A stretch of DNA of 24,493 nt. Origin: Chloromonas sp. AAM2 (lineage: Eukaryota > Chlorophyta > Chlorophyceae > Chlamydomonadales > Chlamydomonadaceae). A program made the translations under genes and the position numbers. Location: contig QAXH01005697.1 in the NCBI GenBank assembly GCA_004335635.1, positions 1 to 24,493 on the forward strand. The letters are read 5' to 3'. This document shows positions 10,601 through 21,028 of this stretch, in pieces. The notes below the pieces were generated by a model. That model was not told where the DNA came from, searched no databases, and saw nothing but the letters and a program-made list of their open reading frames with translations. The first letter of the stretch is position 1, and each line of letters starts with the position of its first letter.

Positions 10601-11322
10601 CCCGGGCAGGAGATGATGGCGGTGGTGGCAGGGGCGGTGGCAGGGGCGGAGGCAGGGGCGGCGGCAGGGGAGGTGGCAGGGGAGGTGAGAGTCTGGGATG
10701 GGACGCGCGGGGTGCCTGCCTCGCACTCTGGGGTTTGTCTGGTTCTCCGTGGTACACAGTCCCCACTCCCCAGTTGACATTATGGATTACATAAACTAAT
10801 CACCACACAAGGACAGGGGTGGCGGAAGGCCAGGCGAAGGTCTGGGATGGAAAGGGATGTGCCCAGCCAGCTTTTGACACACGAACAATTTGGTGCTGCA
10901 TCGCATTTCCTATTCCCCCATTGGCTGTTGGATTCCCATACTGCTCTAGACTAGTTTGAGGCCGGGTTTCTACTGTGTTCGGTAATTGTGGCCAGTCGGC
11001 AATAGCAGGATGTGACGCTTGCTGCACAAGCTGGCGTGTGCATTACCCAACCAGTCCGTGTGCAGTAGGTCGAGCTAGCAATAAATGGCCAGCCCGACAC
11101 TACTGGCTGGCTAAATTGCCCGGCTTCGTTTGCCATTGCATGCGACACCTTGATTATCATTGATCAACAATTCTTATCATTGATCAACAACAACTGTCGT
11201 TGGCACGTGCTGCAGGAGCCACGGGCCGGGGAGGCAAGTCCAGCCCTGGAGGTCCCCGAAAGCAACAGATGAAGCGGCCGGGCAAGACAGCAAGAGCAGC
11301 CAAACGGGGTGGCAAACGATGA
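7652..11322 (+). CDS. EBP2: rRNA-processing protein EBP2
   Basis: EBP2 is a nucleolar factor needed for 27S pre-rRNA processing and 60S subunit assembly. Nine exons join in phase: 7652-7723, 7846-8082, 8488-8538, 8661-8747, 8980-9059, 9540-9666, 10004-10169, 10526-10684 and 11216-11322, giving 361 residues. The order matches the family: an acidic N-terminus, VDDDIARELGFYNQAL, WLRPQDYYAEMVKSD, a long basic coiled coil (EERRKAREAKQ onward), SGFAGELDF, KFGHGGSKRLNKQNDA, an RGGG repeat tract and a basic KRPGK tail. The start is the ATG at 7652; in-frame sequence upstream is open, but no earlier ATG was noted. Introns are moderate in size, and one contains a possible 39-nt cassette exon (8418-8456). 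TGTAA signals follow the stop. This is one of the most secure gene models here. Confidence 0.94.
9273..9350. repeat. Imperfect TTTTGGCTT-type tandem repeat in EBP2 intron 5
   Basis: The stretch is built from variants of TTTTGGCTT/TTTTGACTT and is bounded at both ends by TTTTGGACTCGTTT. It is strongly strand-asymmetric (G/T-rich on plus). It lies inside intron 5 (9060-9539) and has no coding role in the EBP2 model. Confidence 0.75.
11154..11190. repeat. Two-copy TTATCATTGATCAACAA repeat near the EBP2 intron 8 acceptor
   Basis: Two exact 17-bp copies, 20 bp apart, each contain the palindrome TGATCA. They end about 25 bp before the acceptor of the last EBP2 exon. Branch-point involvement is possible but not shown. 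Confidence 0.85.
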
Positions 11323-12165
11323 TCAGTAGACCTCGGTAGCTGAGATGGTGTAGTATAGGATGTGGCCGTTGCTGCCCTGCTGTGTGTGCATGCGATGAGC
11401 CTGTCCGCATTGAACCTTGATGTAAAAGCAGGGTAAATGAGAGCGTCCAATGTATGGACTGAGTGGAAGCTCGGACTTTCAGCCCACAGTCGTTGAGTTG
11501 AAAAGCTGAGATAGCTGGTGATGGTCGTAGCTGTGTTGCACTTGTATGTGACGCCTTGAAACCACGTGTAACAACACGTTCTAGCGAGCGGCTAGCCATG
11601 ACAGGAGCACATGCCCGCCCCATAAATCCCCTGTTAGGGGTGAGGGCTGACTTGTGATTGACTGGTTAGGCGCAGAACACTCTAGATGAATCACAAAGAC
11701 TGCTGAGAAAGCCTTGGGCACGCCTTGCACATTACAACCACTGAGCCAGCCTTGGGCCGCTGGGAGCCCGAGTTGAGAAGGAAGCCAGGCCAGAGCCCGC
11801 ATTGGGTTCTTGATCAACCGGGCTGCCCGCGAGATTCACTGGCACGGCTATTCCAAACGTGCCTTTGGTAGTCAGCCGCGGAAACCCCATTAAGCCCTAG
11901 TCCTGCCAGGTACATCGGAAGCGTTTTTGTAAGCCATTGGGAATAGAAGCAGAGGTCAGTCTCAGATTCAGCTGACGTACGACCCTTGTTCATCCTGTCT
12001 TTTGAAAGCCGAAACCAGCAAAAACCTTCGGAACGATATAGCGAAACGATATTCTGCTTCCGTCTGCATCTTTTGGCGCGAGAATTTTCTTCTAAACCAC
12101 ACGACGCATTGGAACAGAGCTTTGCGGACACGACACGCCAATTTCAGCCTACAGTCTGTCGCATC
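11323..12165. other. EBP2 3' UTR and GARP-gene upstream region
   Basis: Intergenic on the plus strand. The EBP2 side has TGTAA at 11421-11425 and 11567-11571. The downstream side should hold the GARP-gene promoter and 5' UTR. An E2F-like octamer TTTGGCGC occurs at about 12072. The frame of the next gene stays open back to 11986 without an ATG. No other gene is supported. Confidence 0.6.
11567..11571 (+). terminator. Possible TGTAA polyadenylation signal for EBP2
   Basis: TGTAA lies about 245 nt after the EBP2 stop. Another is at 11421-11425. Either would give a normal-length algal 3' UTR. Confidence 0.4.
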
Positions 12166-15128
12166 ATGGCAGCCTGGGGCACAGCTCAAGACTGTAGTCG
12201 GATTACATCACAGCAAGGAGAGCTTGTCCCGCTCACTTGCACGCTCATAGCTATGCCGCTGGCTTCCGCTTTCTCTTTACCAGGCTCCACGCCAGCACCT
12301 CAGCCGCACCTTCGCAGCCTGCATTCTACAGATACCAGGGTTCCTACACAGCCTAGCAGCAGCCACCGAGGCACAGGCGACCGGACGACAAGCACGCAAC
12401 CGTCCTCGCACGGATGCATGCTGGAATTGTCCTCTGGAGGCCGACCCTCGACATCAACAGACATGCGCGACACAGGGCCAACCCCCACACAGCAACTCAG
12501 TAATGAAAGGCAAACAATGTCTGGTGGCCAGCCACAAGTTTCAGCGGGCGCTGCCCAGCCCCAGCAGACGACCAGCCAATCACAACAGCCCACCCACCCG
12601 ACCTCATCAGACCACTACAGGCAGCCCCAATCTATGCCCAGTTCCTCTTACCAATCTGGCGCACACAGCCTTCACGTGCAGCACATGATGCAGGCAGCAG
12701 CGGCCTACCACAACATGCAACAATCCATGGGCCAAGGCATGCAAGGCTTCCCTCAACAAGCCCCCTCAATGTCAGGCTACGGGTCAGGCTATGGTCCATA
12801 CGTCATGGGTGAGTCTTTGACACTCCTTTGCACACATTTTCTGGCTGGGCTGCATGCATGGGCTTTGTGCGGCAAGTGCATGTGGCAATGCAAACCACGC
12901 TCCGGAGCGTCTTCAAAGCATGAGGCTCGTGGCCATTCGTTGCATTCAGGCAGGATCCACGACTGAGGCCAGTTATCTTGCATGCATGCTTCATTTAATG
13001 CATGTGTGTGTTTTCCTGTACAACAAGAGCTTTGATTTTGCATGTGTTTATGGATAAGAACAGCTTTCATCATGCATGGGTTCTAGGATGACAAGAGCTT
13101 TGATCATGCATGGGTTTCTGGATATCATGAGCCTCAATTACGCTTCCACTAAGGGCCAACACTTCCACTCGTAGTTACCCTACTGGCCGTATATTATCTC
13201 TGTTACTGCCATGCATAACGCAAACGGAGTCAGCCACATTGTATCGTGGTGGTTTTTGCATGCTCATCTTTGCATAATTTCGCACGGTCTGAAGTGAAGA
13301 CCATGAAGAGCCTGATGCTGATTATGAAGTCAAGAAGACGGGTCATATTCCAGCAACCTCTAGTGACTGCCACTCTGTTGCGGAGAAACACAATCGCTGG
13401 CTATCTATAGTCACCCTGCATGTCTCTGTCTAGAGATTTTCACCTGTCACCTTCTCTGGCCACCTGTTTCCAGGTCCCTACGGCATGATGGGCGGCCCCG
13501 CTGACTACGCCGCGCAGCAGCAGATGTACCGGCACCTGACGGGCGCACAGGGCAGCCTAAGCGCAGCACAGGGGCACCACCAGGCGCCACACGAGGTGTG
13601 TCATCATGACATGGCTTGTGTCATCAATTTGCATTTGTGGCTTAAGTTGCATCTGCATAAGCCGTGCATCCGAATCTAAAATTGTTTTGCATCATGTCAT
13701 GGATTTGTGTTTTGACTGGCATTAGCTGGGCACTCATCATGAAGGAATGTGTGCCTGTCATTCATCATTGAACGGATTTCATGGTTCATGGTTCATGGTT
13801 CTTTACGCGGTCGTGTATGTGTCTTTGTTACAACATCGTTCAACTGCGCCCTGTAAGGGTGATGGTAAACTGGCATAACTCACGTATATTCATCCATGAA
13901 CGAGGTTCATGAAGTCAGCCCGGCGCCTCTGATCAACGCGGCGGATCGTTTGTGGGATTTATGACTGAACCGGTGCAAATGCATCTACATCCTCTGGACT
14001 ATGATCTACAGATTTTTGTTTGTGTGGTCGTGAATTGGCCCAAGCCGGGCACTCAAACATGTAATGCAATTCATCCCAATGTGTTTTCTAGCATTGTTCA
14101 TGGTTTTCCAATGTGAACACTTCAAGAATTCCAATTGACGAAGTCAGATGAAACCTTGCAGATAGCTGTCTTGAAAACTGATCTCGGCGATGATCATTCA
14201 AGCATTGCTGGATACACAGCACCTGTTCTGATTCCTCCTCCAGGTTGGCGACGATGACGATGCGGGTGCCCGGGCCATCAAGCGGCCGCGCCTGGTGTGG
14301 ACACCCCAGCTGCACAAGCGATTTGAGGAGGCAATCGCAAAGCTGGGGGATGCCAAGGCAGTGCCAAAGAATATCATGCAGGTGAGAGGCAGAGCAACTC
14401 AGGGGCAGGAGCTACTAGGAGGGTGTGGTCTGTTAAAAGGGTGATGCAATGCCGGGAGAATGAGACACTCGCGCTTGGAAGCAGGAAGGAGGGACCAGTC
14501 TTGGAGGAGGAGCAATGCGACAGTGAACAACCCCATGGAGAACAACATCGTGCAAATAGCAGCACAGGGGACGACATGGGGAACTACAGCAGGATGGGCA
14601 TGAAGGCCAAGGGTGAAAGCTTTCTTCTCTGGCTCACATCAGAGATCAGTTTTGCATGGAAAAAATGGAGACAATGCTGGGTCGTTGCGGCACTCTGGAT
14701 TGGAACGGGTTCAGGACAAGACAAGGGTTTGGTGGCATCAGGCATGCAGTGGTGAAACGAGAACCATTTATAAATGGAAATGGAAAAGAGGCAGCAGCAT
14801 GTGCTTTTTCAGAGGCAGCCACCACCCATGCTGCCGCCAATTCACAGGCGTACAGGACTGGCAAGCGTCCGAAGCTAATCCAACGCACTGCTTTAGGTGC
14901 AGGTGTGCAGCATGGCAGGGTGTTGTGGGGTGCCTCCGAGTAATAGTAGTCACAACGACACAGTGCCCCTCACGGCTGTCATGCCATGCACGTTGTTGTT
15001 TTGCGCAGGAAATGAACGTGGAGGGTCTCACGCGCGAAAACGTCGCGTCCCACCTCCAGAAGTACCGGCTGCAGAACAAGGGCAGCGGGTCCCTGTTGGA
15101 TGCACCTGGAGAGACCACATCACAGTGA
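12166..15128 (+). CDS. GARP (G2-like MYB) transcription factor, LUX/ROC15/ROC75-like
   Basis: GARP proteins bind DNA through one MYB-like helix-turn-helix; LUX in plants and ROC15/ROC75 in Chlamydomonas are clock factors. Exons 12166-12808, 13474-13595, 14244-14381 and 15009-15128 join in phase to about 340 residues. The first ~255 residues are Gln/Ser/His/Pro-rich, typical of disordered activation regions. Exons 3 and 4 give the GARP domain (about 269-324): RPRLVWTPQLHKRFEEAI, then AVPKNIMQ, then MNVEGLTRENVASHLQKYRL. The SHLQKY-type third helix is diagnostic. The start is uncertain: other in-frame Mets are at 12253 and later, and TTTACCAG before 12284 could be an acceptor after an unseen first exon. 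The stop at 15126 overlaps a GTGAGG donor-like site. Introns of 0.6-0.7 kb carry small tandem repeats. Membership is firm; the clock role is inferred. Confidence 0.88.
13022..13125. repeat. Three ~35-bp tandem copies in GARP-gene intron 1
   Basis: Units starting at about 13022, 13057 and 13091 share an AGAGCTTTGAT-like word, then CATGCATGGGTTTCTGG with variations. They are diverged from one another. No function is visible. Confidence 0.75.
13781..13801. repeat. Three copies of ATGGTTC in GARP-gene intron 2
   Basis: Three exact 7-bp tandem units lie inside intron 2 (13596-14243). They are minor and probably neutral. Confidence 0.9.
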
Positions 15129-15289
15129 GGCTGCCAGGCTAACAGTCATCATACTGGCAGTGGCATCGCACTGGGTGATGGACAGTTGATCGAGAATTGG
15201 GCAGTAAATTGGAGAGCCTAACCTCGTTCGCAGTCTGGATTTGTCTTGGGCCGGGTCAGCTGGCAACAAATCAGCAGTTGACACTTCGT

Positions 15290-15294
15290 TGTAA
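15290..15294 (+). terminator. Possible TGTAA polyadenylation signal for the GARP gene
   Basis: TGTAA lies about 160 nt past the TGA at 15126-15128. It fits a gene that ends there and argues weakly against splicing onward from the overlapping donor-like site. Confidence 0.4.
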
Positions 15295-15469
15295 GTGGCG
15301 GTTGGCGACGGTTAGTCACGTGGGTGTGACGGGACTCGTTGTCCAGCCATGGATTGCTGTCCCTGAGTGGGGATATGTTCAGATAGTGCCACGCCGCTGT
15401 ACTAATCAACATTAGCACTGAGGTGCTATTCAAGATTTTCTTGTTAAAGTGGTTGAGTGAACTCGCTCT

Positions 15470-15504
15470 CCACGCTTTGTGAGGCTCCCCACGCTTTGTG
15501 AGGC
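15470..15504. repeat. Two copies of CCACGCTTTGTGAGGC
   Basis: Exact 16-bp copies at 15470-15485 and 15489-15504 are separated by 3 bp, downstream of the GARP gene. Function unknown. Confidence 0.9.
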
Positions 15505-17187
15505 AAAAAAATTAGGAAAGGGGGGTTGTTGAGTGTGTTGGTGAGGGTGCTAGCGCGGCAGCCCCTGAATGAATGAGTGACGAGCAGTCGCTTGTCGTAC
15601 CAGCATGTAGGCCGGCCACTGGTATTGGTGGTGACTGGGTTTGGTGTTGTTAATGTGGTGACTCAGTCGTGGTGTTGATTGCGCCCAACGGTCACGAATA
15701 ATCGCTGAGGCAGAGAATGATGACGCTGATGCCTGCCCACGAACTGTCAAGAACTGTTGTTGAGACTGGGCATGATGATGTCCTTGTCCGGCAACACATC
15801 TGTACCCTGTTCAGCACGCATCAGGCATACCAAACCCACCATCAGGTGCTATGGTGATTGGTAATGGTGGTGTTTGTGGGGATGGACGAAGGCAGTGCGA
15901 TGAAACGTTTGCAGAAACGGCTCTGCAACGCAGCCAGCGTTCGCCTGCACCTGTGTGGAAAGTGCAAGAATGAGGCCTGATGCAGACGAGCAAATCATGC
16001 CGATATGCACTTTGGGACGAGCAAGCCAGCCGTCGCTCATGAATGGTCACAATCTTGCAATTCGACAGGATCACATATGAGAGAGAGCGTTGGGAGTGCA
16101 ACATGTGTTGTCTTGACAGTTGCCTGCCATGGCGTTTGTGAACCTGCATCTGTCGGGTTTTTTTCGTTTGTGTCCGTTTCATTGATGCTCTCCTTTTGAT
16201 AGTGTGACATGGCAACTGACCAGAGCAAGTGCTCTGTTTGTGAAGACTTGGCGAGAGCCATGCGCAGGTTTGATGGTGCACTGGCAAAAATGCGCAATTG
16301 GTCGTGCTTGGCACGTGACTTGGTCTCTGTGTGAGGGATGTAGTCCAGGTGCAGTATGTGTTTGCATGGGTGTTCCATGCTGAACAAGTCATGTTCTTGC
16401 ATGTAGCTGCATGCCCCGTGTTACTGTGGGCTACTGCATGTGCCACTGTTCAGTCACTGTGGTGCTGTGTACACTCTAAGGGCCTTACCAGCAGACCTGT
16501 GTGCCAAGACTCTGCTCTTGTTTAGTGCACCATGACACAACAAGCCTCGAGTTTGTGACCGTCATACAAACCCAATGCAGAGTGGTCAGTACGGTGGTTT
16601 TGTGTCCAGTCTCTCGCGCTGTGGTTCCGGCTTTGGATAGTGTTATGGCACTGAAACGTTTACCATATCTTGATATCTGCCTGCCTGGGCTGAAGAGTGC
16701 AGTGTGTATGTGGTGTTCCATGCATGTGTGGAGACATCTATGCAGCTGTGTGGCACAGGCTTGTTAGCACTTGCTCACAGGCATTGTACGCTTGCATGTT
16801 GCCTCATCCATGTGCCTCAATGTTGAAGTGGCACGTGTGCTGTACACGAAGCTGGGCAAGGAGTGAGTCAAGCAATGGAAATTATGCAGTACTGCTCCAT
16901 GGTGCACTGTTATTTTGGTTTCGCTTCTTTTTCTTCTTGACTTGATTGTTGTCTTGTAGACTCACCGGCCACAACATGTGTTGTGGGAAGTGCTGATGAT
17001 TTGCGCTGTAAGCTGTCGTGCTTGTGTGCCATGGGCTGTGCATTGGCTATGTCTCTGTAATGTACTAGGATGATCGTATGGTCTGGCGTTGCAGAAACGA
17101 TAATAAACCGTTGGCCAGTGGGGCTTCTTAGTGAACGTTTGCAGCAACACTTTCATGGGAGATGTGACCATTATTGGTAAGTGTCAG

Positions 17188-17275
17188 TTTGTTTGTTTGC
17201 TTGTGTCAAGCGGACCCGTGCCTCGGCAAGCCTAGCAGTGTCGATTATGGTTGGCTATCACGACACTACCAGGGG
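17188..17275. repeat. Copy A of a duplicated ~85-bp segment
   Basis: It shares GTTTGCTTGTGTCAAGCGG, GCAAGCCTAGC, GTGTCG and CACTACCA-GG, in the same order and spacing, with 18062-18141. It is direct and diverged, with a small indel near the start. Confidence 0.8.
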
Positions 17276-18061
17276 TACGCGCTGAAGCGTGCCTTGCCTC
17301 GCAAAGCATCATCACATGGGCAAACCTCAAGCGCAGTCAGCCTACATTTTCCTGTGAAGTGCACCCGTCACTTGAGTTTTTCAAGAGCAAGCGGTAAGCC
17401 CAGCCGTGGACACACAGCACCCGTTGTGCCTAGCGCCAATGGCCATTGCTACATGCTGTGAATGTGTCAGCTGACTAGGGGCATGATTCCATAGCGCAAA
17501 GGCAGCGAACCATGTCCGCAAGGCACTGCATGGCATTGAATGGAAACAAGGTGATAACGGATGGCCACCTGTCCGCCTGTCCGTTGCCTTACATGCCACA
17601 GCATCGCCACACACAAAAAAATCGAATGCTTATGACGAGAAAAGATACGCAAGCAACGCCAGAATCCGTTCCAAACCGCTGTACCACGGCGCTCATGCAT
17701 GCTACAGTAAGTTTCAGATTCAGTCCTCAGCAGCAGCCGGCTGGGGCAGCCTGGCTGGCAGCATGCAGTCAACAACACCACCTGCCTGGCAGGTTGGCAA
17801 AGTGTTGCGATGGGTGTTACTACAGTAGCTGCAAGGAGAATCGCACCCTAGGATGGTGTGCTCTCAAGCCATGAACCCAAACCCATGCCATCTTGTCTAG
17901 CAGTGTCAAATGGTCGGCTACTGTACAGTTGGTTACAGTGGTAAGCTGTACAGCTGTACAGTGGTTGAAGGCAGTCATAAACGTGTTGCGATGGGGGTTA
18001 TCACAATAGCTGTAAGGGTCTGTTAGCCACCAAGAAAACTGAATTACGCCCAGCGAAGCGT

Positions 18062-18141
18062 GTGTTTGCTTGCTTGTGTCAAGCGGCCTCCGCAAGCCTA
18101 GCCGTGTCGTATATGATGGGCTACCAGGGCACTACCAAGGC
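18062..18141. repeat. Copy B of a duplicated ~85-bp segment
   Basis: Partner of 17188-17275. A second pair containing GTGTTGCGATGGG and AGCTG-AAGG lies between the two (about 17802-17835 and 17982-18016), giving the order A, C, C', B. The origin could be a decayed mobile element or local rearrangement. Confidence 0.8.
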
Positions 18142-18203
18142 TGCAAGAGTCTTGATGCATGCACACGGGGCAGCAGCATGTGCAAGGTGATGTATACACT
18201 TGT

Positions 18204-18260
18204 ACCTCTACAAGCCACTACAAGCCTCTACAAAGCCTCTACAAAGTACAAAGTCTACAG
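18204..18260. repeat. CTCTACAAAG-type short tandem tract
   Basis: Four to five imperfect units of CTCTACAA(A)G lie directly before the in-frame ATG at 18261. The tract sits in the probable 5' UTR of the CCCH-WW gene. Confidence 0.7.
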
Positions 18261-18404
18261 ATGGTGAGCTACGGTTATTACTCAACTGCCGCAAACGGCC
18301 AGCACCGGGACCAACTTGCAAGCTGCGCTGTCAGCAATTATGGCAGCGCCGTGCAACGGCACGTCCCTTACCTAGCATGTAAGGGAGACCACCAATCTAT
18401 CACC

Positions 18405-19319
18405 ATGGACAGCGCTTTTCCGAGTGACAAGGGTGCAGATTTCGGAGACGATGGTTATGGACGCGGGCGAGGAAATGGTGGTGGACGAGGCGGCTTCAAA
18501 GGCACTCAAGAGAACGCCAAGACGCGCATGTGCAACAGGTTCGCCATTTTGTTTGGGACGTCAGGTTAAAACACTATGGTTCTGAAAGCCCTCTTCATCC
18601 CGCAGCTTGGCGCAATCGCAGGTGGATGCAAGGAGAGTGCCGATTTGGAGACAGATGCAACTTTGCGCACGGTGATCACGAGTTAAGGCCCCTTCCACCC
18701 CGAAGCCAGGAGGGTTTCCAGGGCAGCATGGGCCCACCAGCTGGGCGTGGAAGGGGCCCCATGGGTTACCCAGGCCGTGCTCCTGGAGGTCGCTTTGGCC
18801 CTGGTCGGGTGAGTTGGCATGACAACAGCAAGGCGCAAGCACATCTTGATCGTAAGCCGGGGCATGCAGCGCCGGCCACATCACATCTGATGGACCCTTG
18901 GCCGCACGCCAGTGGCATCGCAGTATGTCACTTGCGCTATCTAGCTGAACAATGTCCTGCTTGGGTGGTTCCGGCAACATGTCGTGTCGCACTGACAAGG
19001 GTTTCGCTGTTCAATTCCTAGGGCGCTTGATGTGCATTTGCAAATGCAGGGCTATGGCAGTGGCTATGGCGGCCCTGCGCCTGGCTATGGCGCTCCCGCT
19101 GGTGGCTATGGCGGCCCCGGGGGTTACGGCATGGAGGGCCAGGGCATGGGAGGTTACGGGGGCGGCCAGCCTCGGCAAGACCAAAGCATGATGTGGCCAG
19201 CACCAGTTGAGGGGCCGAACGGGTGGCTCATGTATCGTGTCAAGGACAACAATGAGCCTTACTACCACAATCCAAGAACGGGCGCTACAGTGTGGGAACG
19301 CCCCCCGGAGTGGCCGTGA
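18405..19319 (+). CDS. CCCH zinc-finger and WW-domain protein, Gly/Tyr-rich
   Basis: Exons 18405-18538, 18622-18808 and 19050-19319 join in phase to 196 residues. A Gly/Arg-rich lead with KTRMC precedes one CCCH finger, C43-x7-C51-x5-C57-x3-H61 (RFGDRCNFAHG), split by intron 1. Such fingers usually bind RNA. An RGG/Pro-Gly stretch and a GYG-rich stretch (about 108-150) follow. A complete WW domain closes the protein: W166, the YYHNPRTG core and W189 followed by ERPP; WW domains bind proline-rich partners. The mix suggests an RNA-binding or splicing/mRNA-processing adaptor in the nucleus or granules, but no named orthologue is recognised. The start at 18405 has a good CACCATGG context; an in-frame ATG at 18261 would add 48 residues but is followed at once by GTGAGC. 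No TGTAA was noticed close to the stop. Confidence 0.86.
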
Positions 19320-20158
19320 TCACAACAAGCATTTGTCAGCCTTCAGGCAGCAGGTGTTGAGCATGGATAGCATTTGGCCCTTGGTTGTGCCACTGCCCGG
19401 TCCAGCCGACCTGGTGCACTGATGGCGCTCGAGTAACTTTGGGGGGATCCTTCTGCTGTATTGAGGGCGTAAATGCTGTGATGACTAGGAAGAATATGTA
19501 CCGTTGGTTACAGCACCCTGCGCACCCGAAAGTGCACTGTGTCGCAACTCATAAAAGCTTGACATTTCGAACTCGCCGCAGTTGCCCAAAGCACAGCGCT
19601 TGCGCAGGTGGTGTTACCCGCTTATACACAGGGGAATTGGTTGTTTTTCAAGGGAAGCAGCCTTGGTTGGCAGCTGCTTACAATTCCAGCCTAAGCGTTT
19701 GCAGGCTATGCTTACTCTGCAGGAATCACATGCGTGGTACGTGAACACATTGTACACTGGTGGCAGAGTTCACAATGGATGTGGGTTATGGTGCGCCATG
19801 GTTGCTGAGCCCATACTTATGCAACGGCTTGTTAGACGGACAGTTTTTGGAGGTCGTTGCTCTTCTGCTAGTAGAAATACAGCCCGTCACACGTTTTTGT
19901 CATAAAAACGATGGGTATTCCCATCACAGCAATGCAAGGTCGTTGGACAGGCCCGCTGCATAACCATCTCCCTTCTTTGGGTTTGCATCTGTAAGCAGGG
20001 CCGGCTAATGACCAAGGCAGGCTTGTCTGCTGAAGAGTCACAAGAACGCTGAGGGGCGGTCAGCAACAGCTCCCAGAGATTATCAATTGCTGTGGTCTGG
20101 TTCAAAATGTGGCAGTTTGGAGCTTGTTTGAACCAGTCATTGAGCGAAGAAAAAAGAT

Positions 20159-20178
20159 GTTTGCCAGTTCTGGGACAA
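20159..20178 (-). repeat. 20-bp motif copy, reverse orientation
   Basis: A perfect reverse copy of TTGTCCCAGAACTGGCAAAC, preceded on the plus strand by an A-rich tract (GAAAAAAGAT), the same flank as other copies. Confidence 0.85.
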
Positions 20179-20523
20179 TCCCTATGTCCTGCACTGAAGC
20201 CAATGGTGCTGTGGCGCGACCTGTCCTGAGAGAAGGGTCACAAAGTGATTGTCGGGGTGCAATGCCTGGACTCGTTCCAGTTCTTGCCATCATCCCTGGA
20301 CACATCAACAGGCAGCCTATTACTTTTTTTAACACACTGTGTAGTATTTGTTGCTGCGTGGCCTGTTTGAGGCGTACAAATCGCGTTCTTTGCCACGTCA
20401 CAATCAATCTACGTTACCAGCACGTCGAGCATATCACAACAGTTACCTGGCCAAGATGCCAGGGCACTGGCGTGGAGCACGGAAGGACCACAACCGAGTT
20501 ACATGATGAAACAACATACCTGG

Positions 20524-20741
20524 AAAAATAAATGTTTGCCAGTTCTGGGATCCCACCACCACCACTGGATCCCTCCCACCTGTTCCCATGTAAAATTAAT
20601 GAGTGTCTTGACAAATACACAAGTCTTGGGACTATCGCACGACATAAGGATAACGCACATCATAAGGATAACCCAGAGTGCGTATCATCACTAGTGAGTC
20701 GCACACACAAATTGTCCCAGAACTGGCGAACATTTGTTTTA
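20524..20741. repeat. Inverted pair of motif copies (27-bp arms)
   Basis: The left arm 20524-20550 and right arm 20715-20741 are reverse complements with about three mismatches, including the A/T-rich flank. The cores are 20534-20550 (reverse, truncated after GGGA) and 20712-20731 (forward, one change). The loop is about 164 bp. Confidence 0.85.
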
Positions 20742-21028
20742 CATCTAATATGCATCAACACCTCTCTCGTGGACTACATCCATACACAAGCTACCAGGTG
20801 CTGGTTCAAGCGCTCGGCTGTTGGGTGTCTTCTGCCTCTGGTCTTCCTTGCCAAGTGATATGCGAACTGGCCCTTCGCAGTTTCCAGAACTACGGGCGTC
20901 GAACAAATCGTAGGCCACAAATCCGGTACATCATTTCTCGTCGATGTTGCTGGCCAAAGAAACTGCTGGCAAACAGTTTGTTTTGCGCAGTCAGTAACTC
21001 TGATCAGCTCCGGCTAGCAACAAGGCAT

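Larger units (their letters stand above)
15129..18404. other. Long intergenic block between the GARP and CCCH-WW genes
   Basis: About 3.3 kb lies between two genes on the same strand. It starts with the GARP 3' UTR. Open frames exist, the longest 211 codons on minus at 15811-16446, but they are His/Thr/Ser/Cys-rich and lack domains or splice partners, so I treat them as chance. The block holds a two-copy CCACGCTTTGTGAGGC repeat (15470-15504), two interleaved pairs of diverged duplications (17.2-18.15 kb) and a CTCTACAAAG tandem tract. It should also contain the promoter and 5' UTR of the CCCH-WW gene. Confidence 0.55.

Noticed and set aside
15811..16446. 211-codon open frame on the minus strand
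   Set aside because: The composition (His, Thr, Ser, Cys, Gln) is that of non-coding CA-rich DNA. There is no recognisable motif, and overlapping frames are equally open.
17936..17963. CTGTACAGCTGTACAG palindrome as an operator or origin
   Set aside because: It is a short self-complementary run in a region already full of small duplications. There is no second copy and no context.
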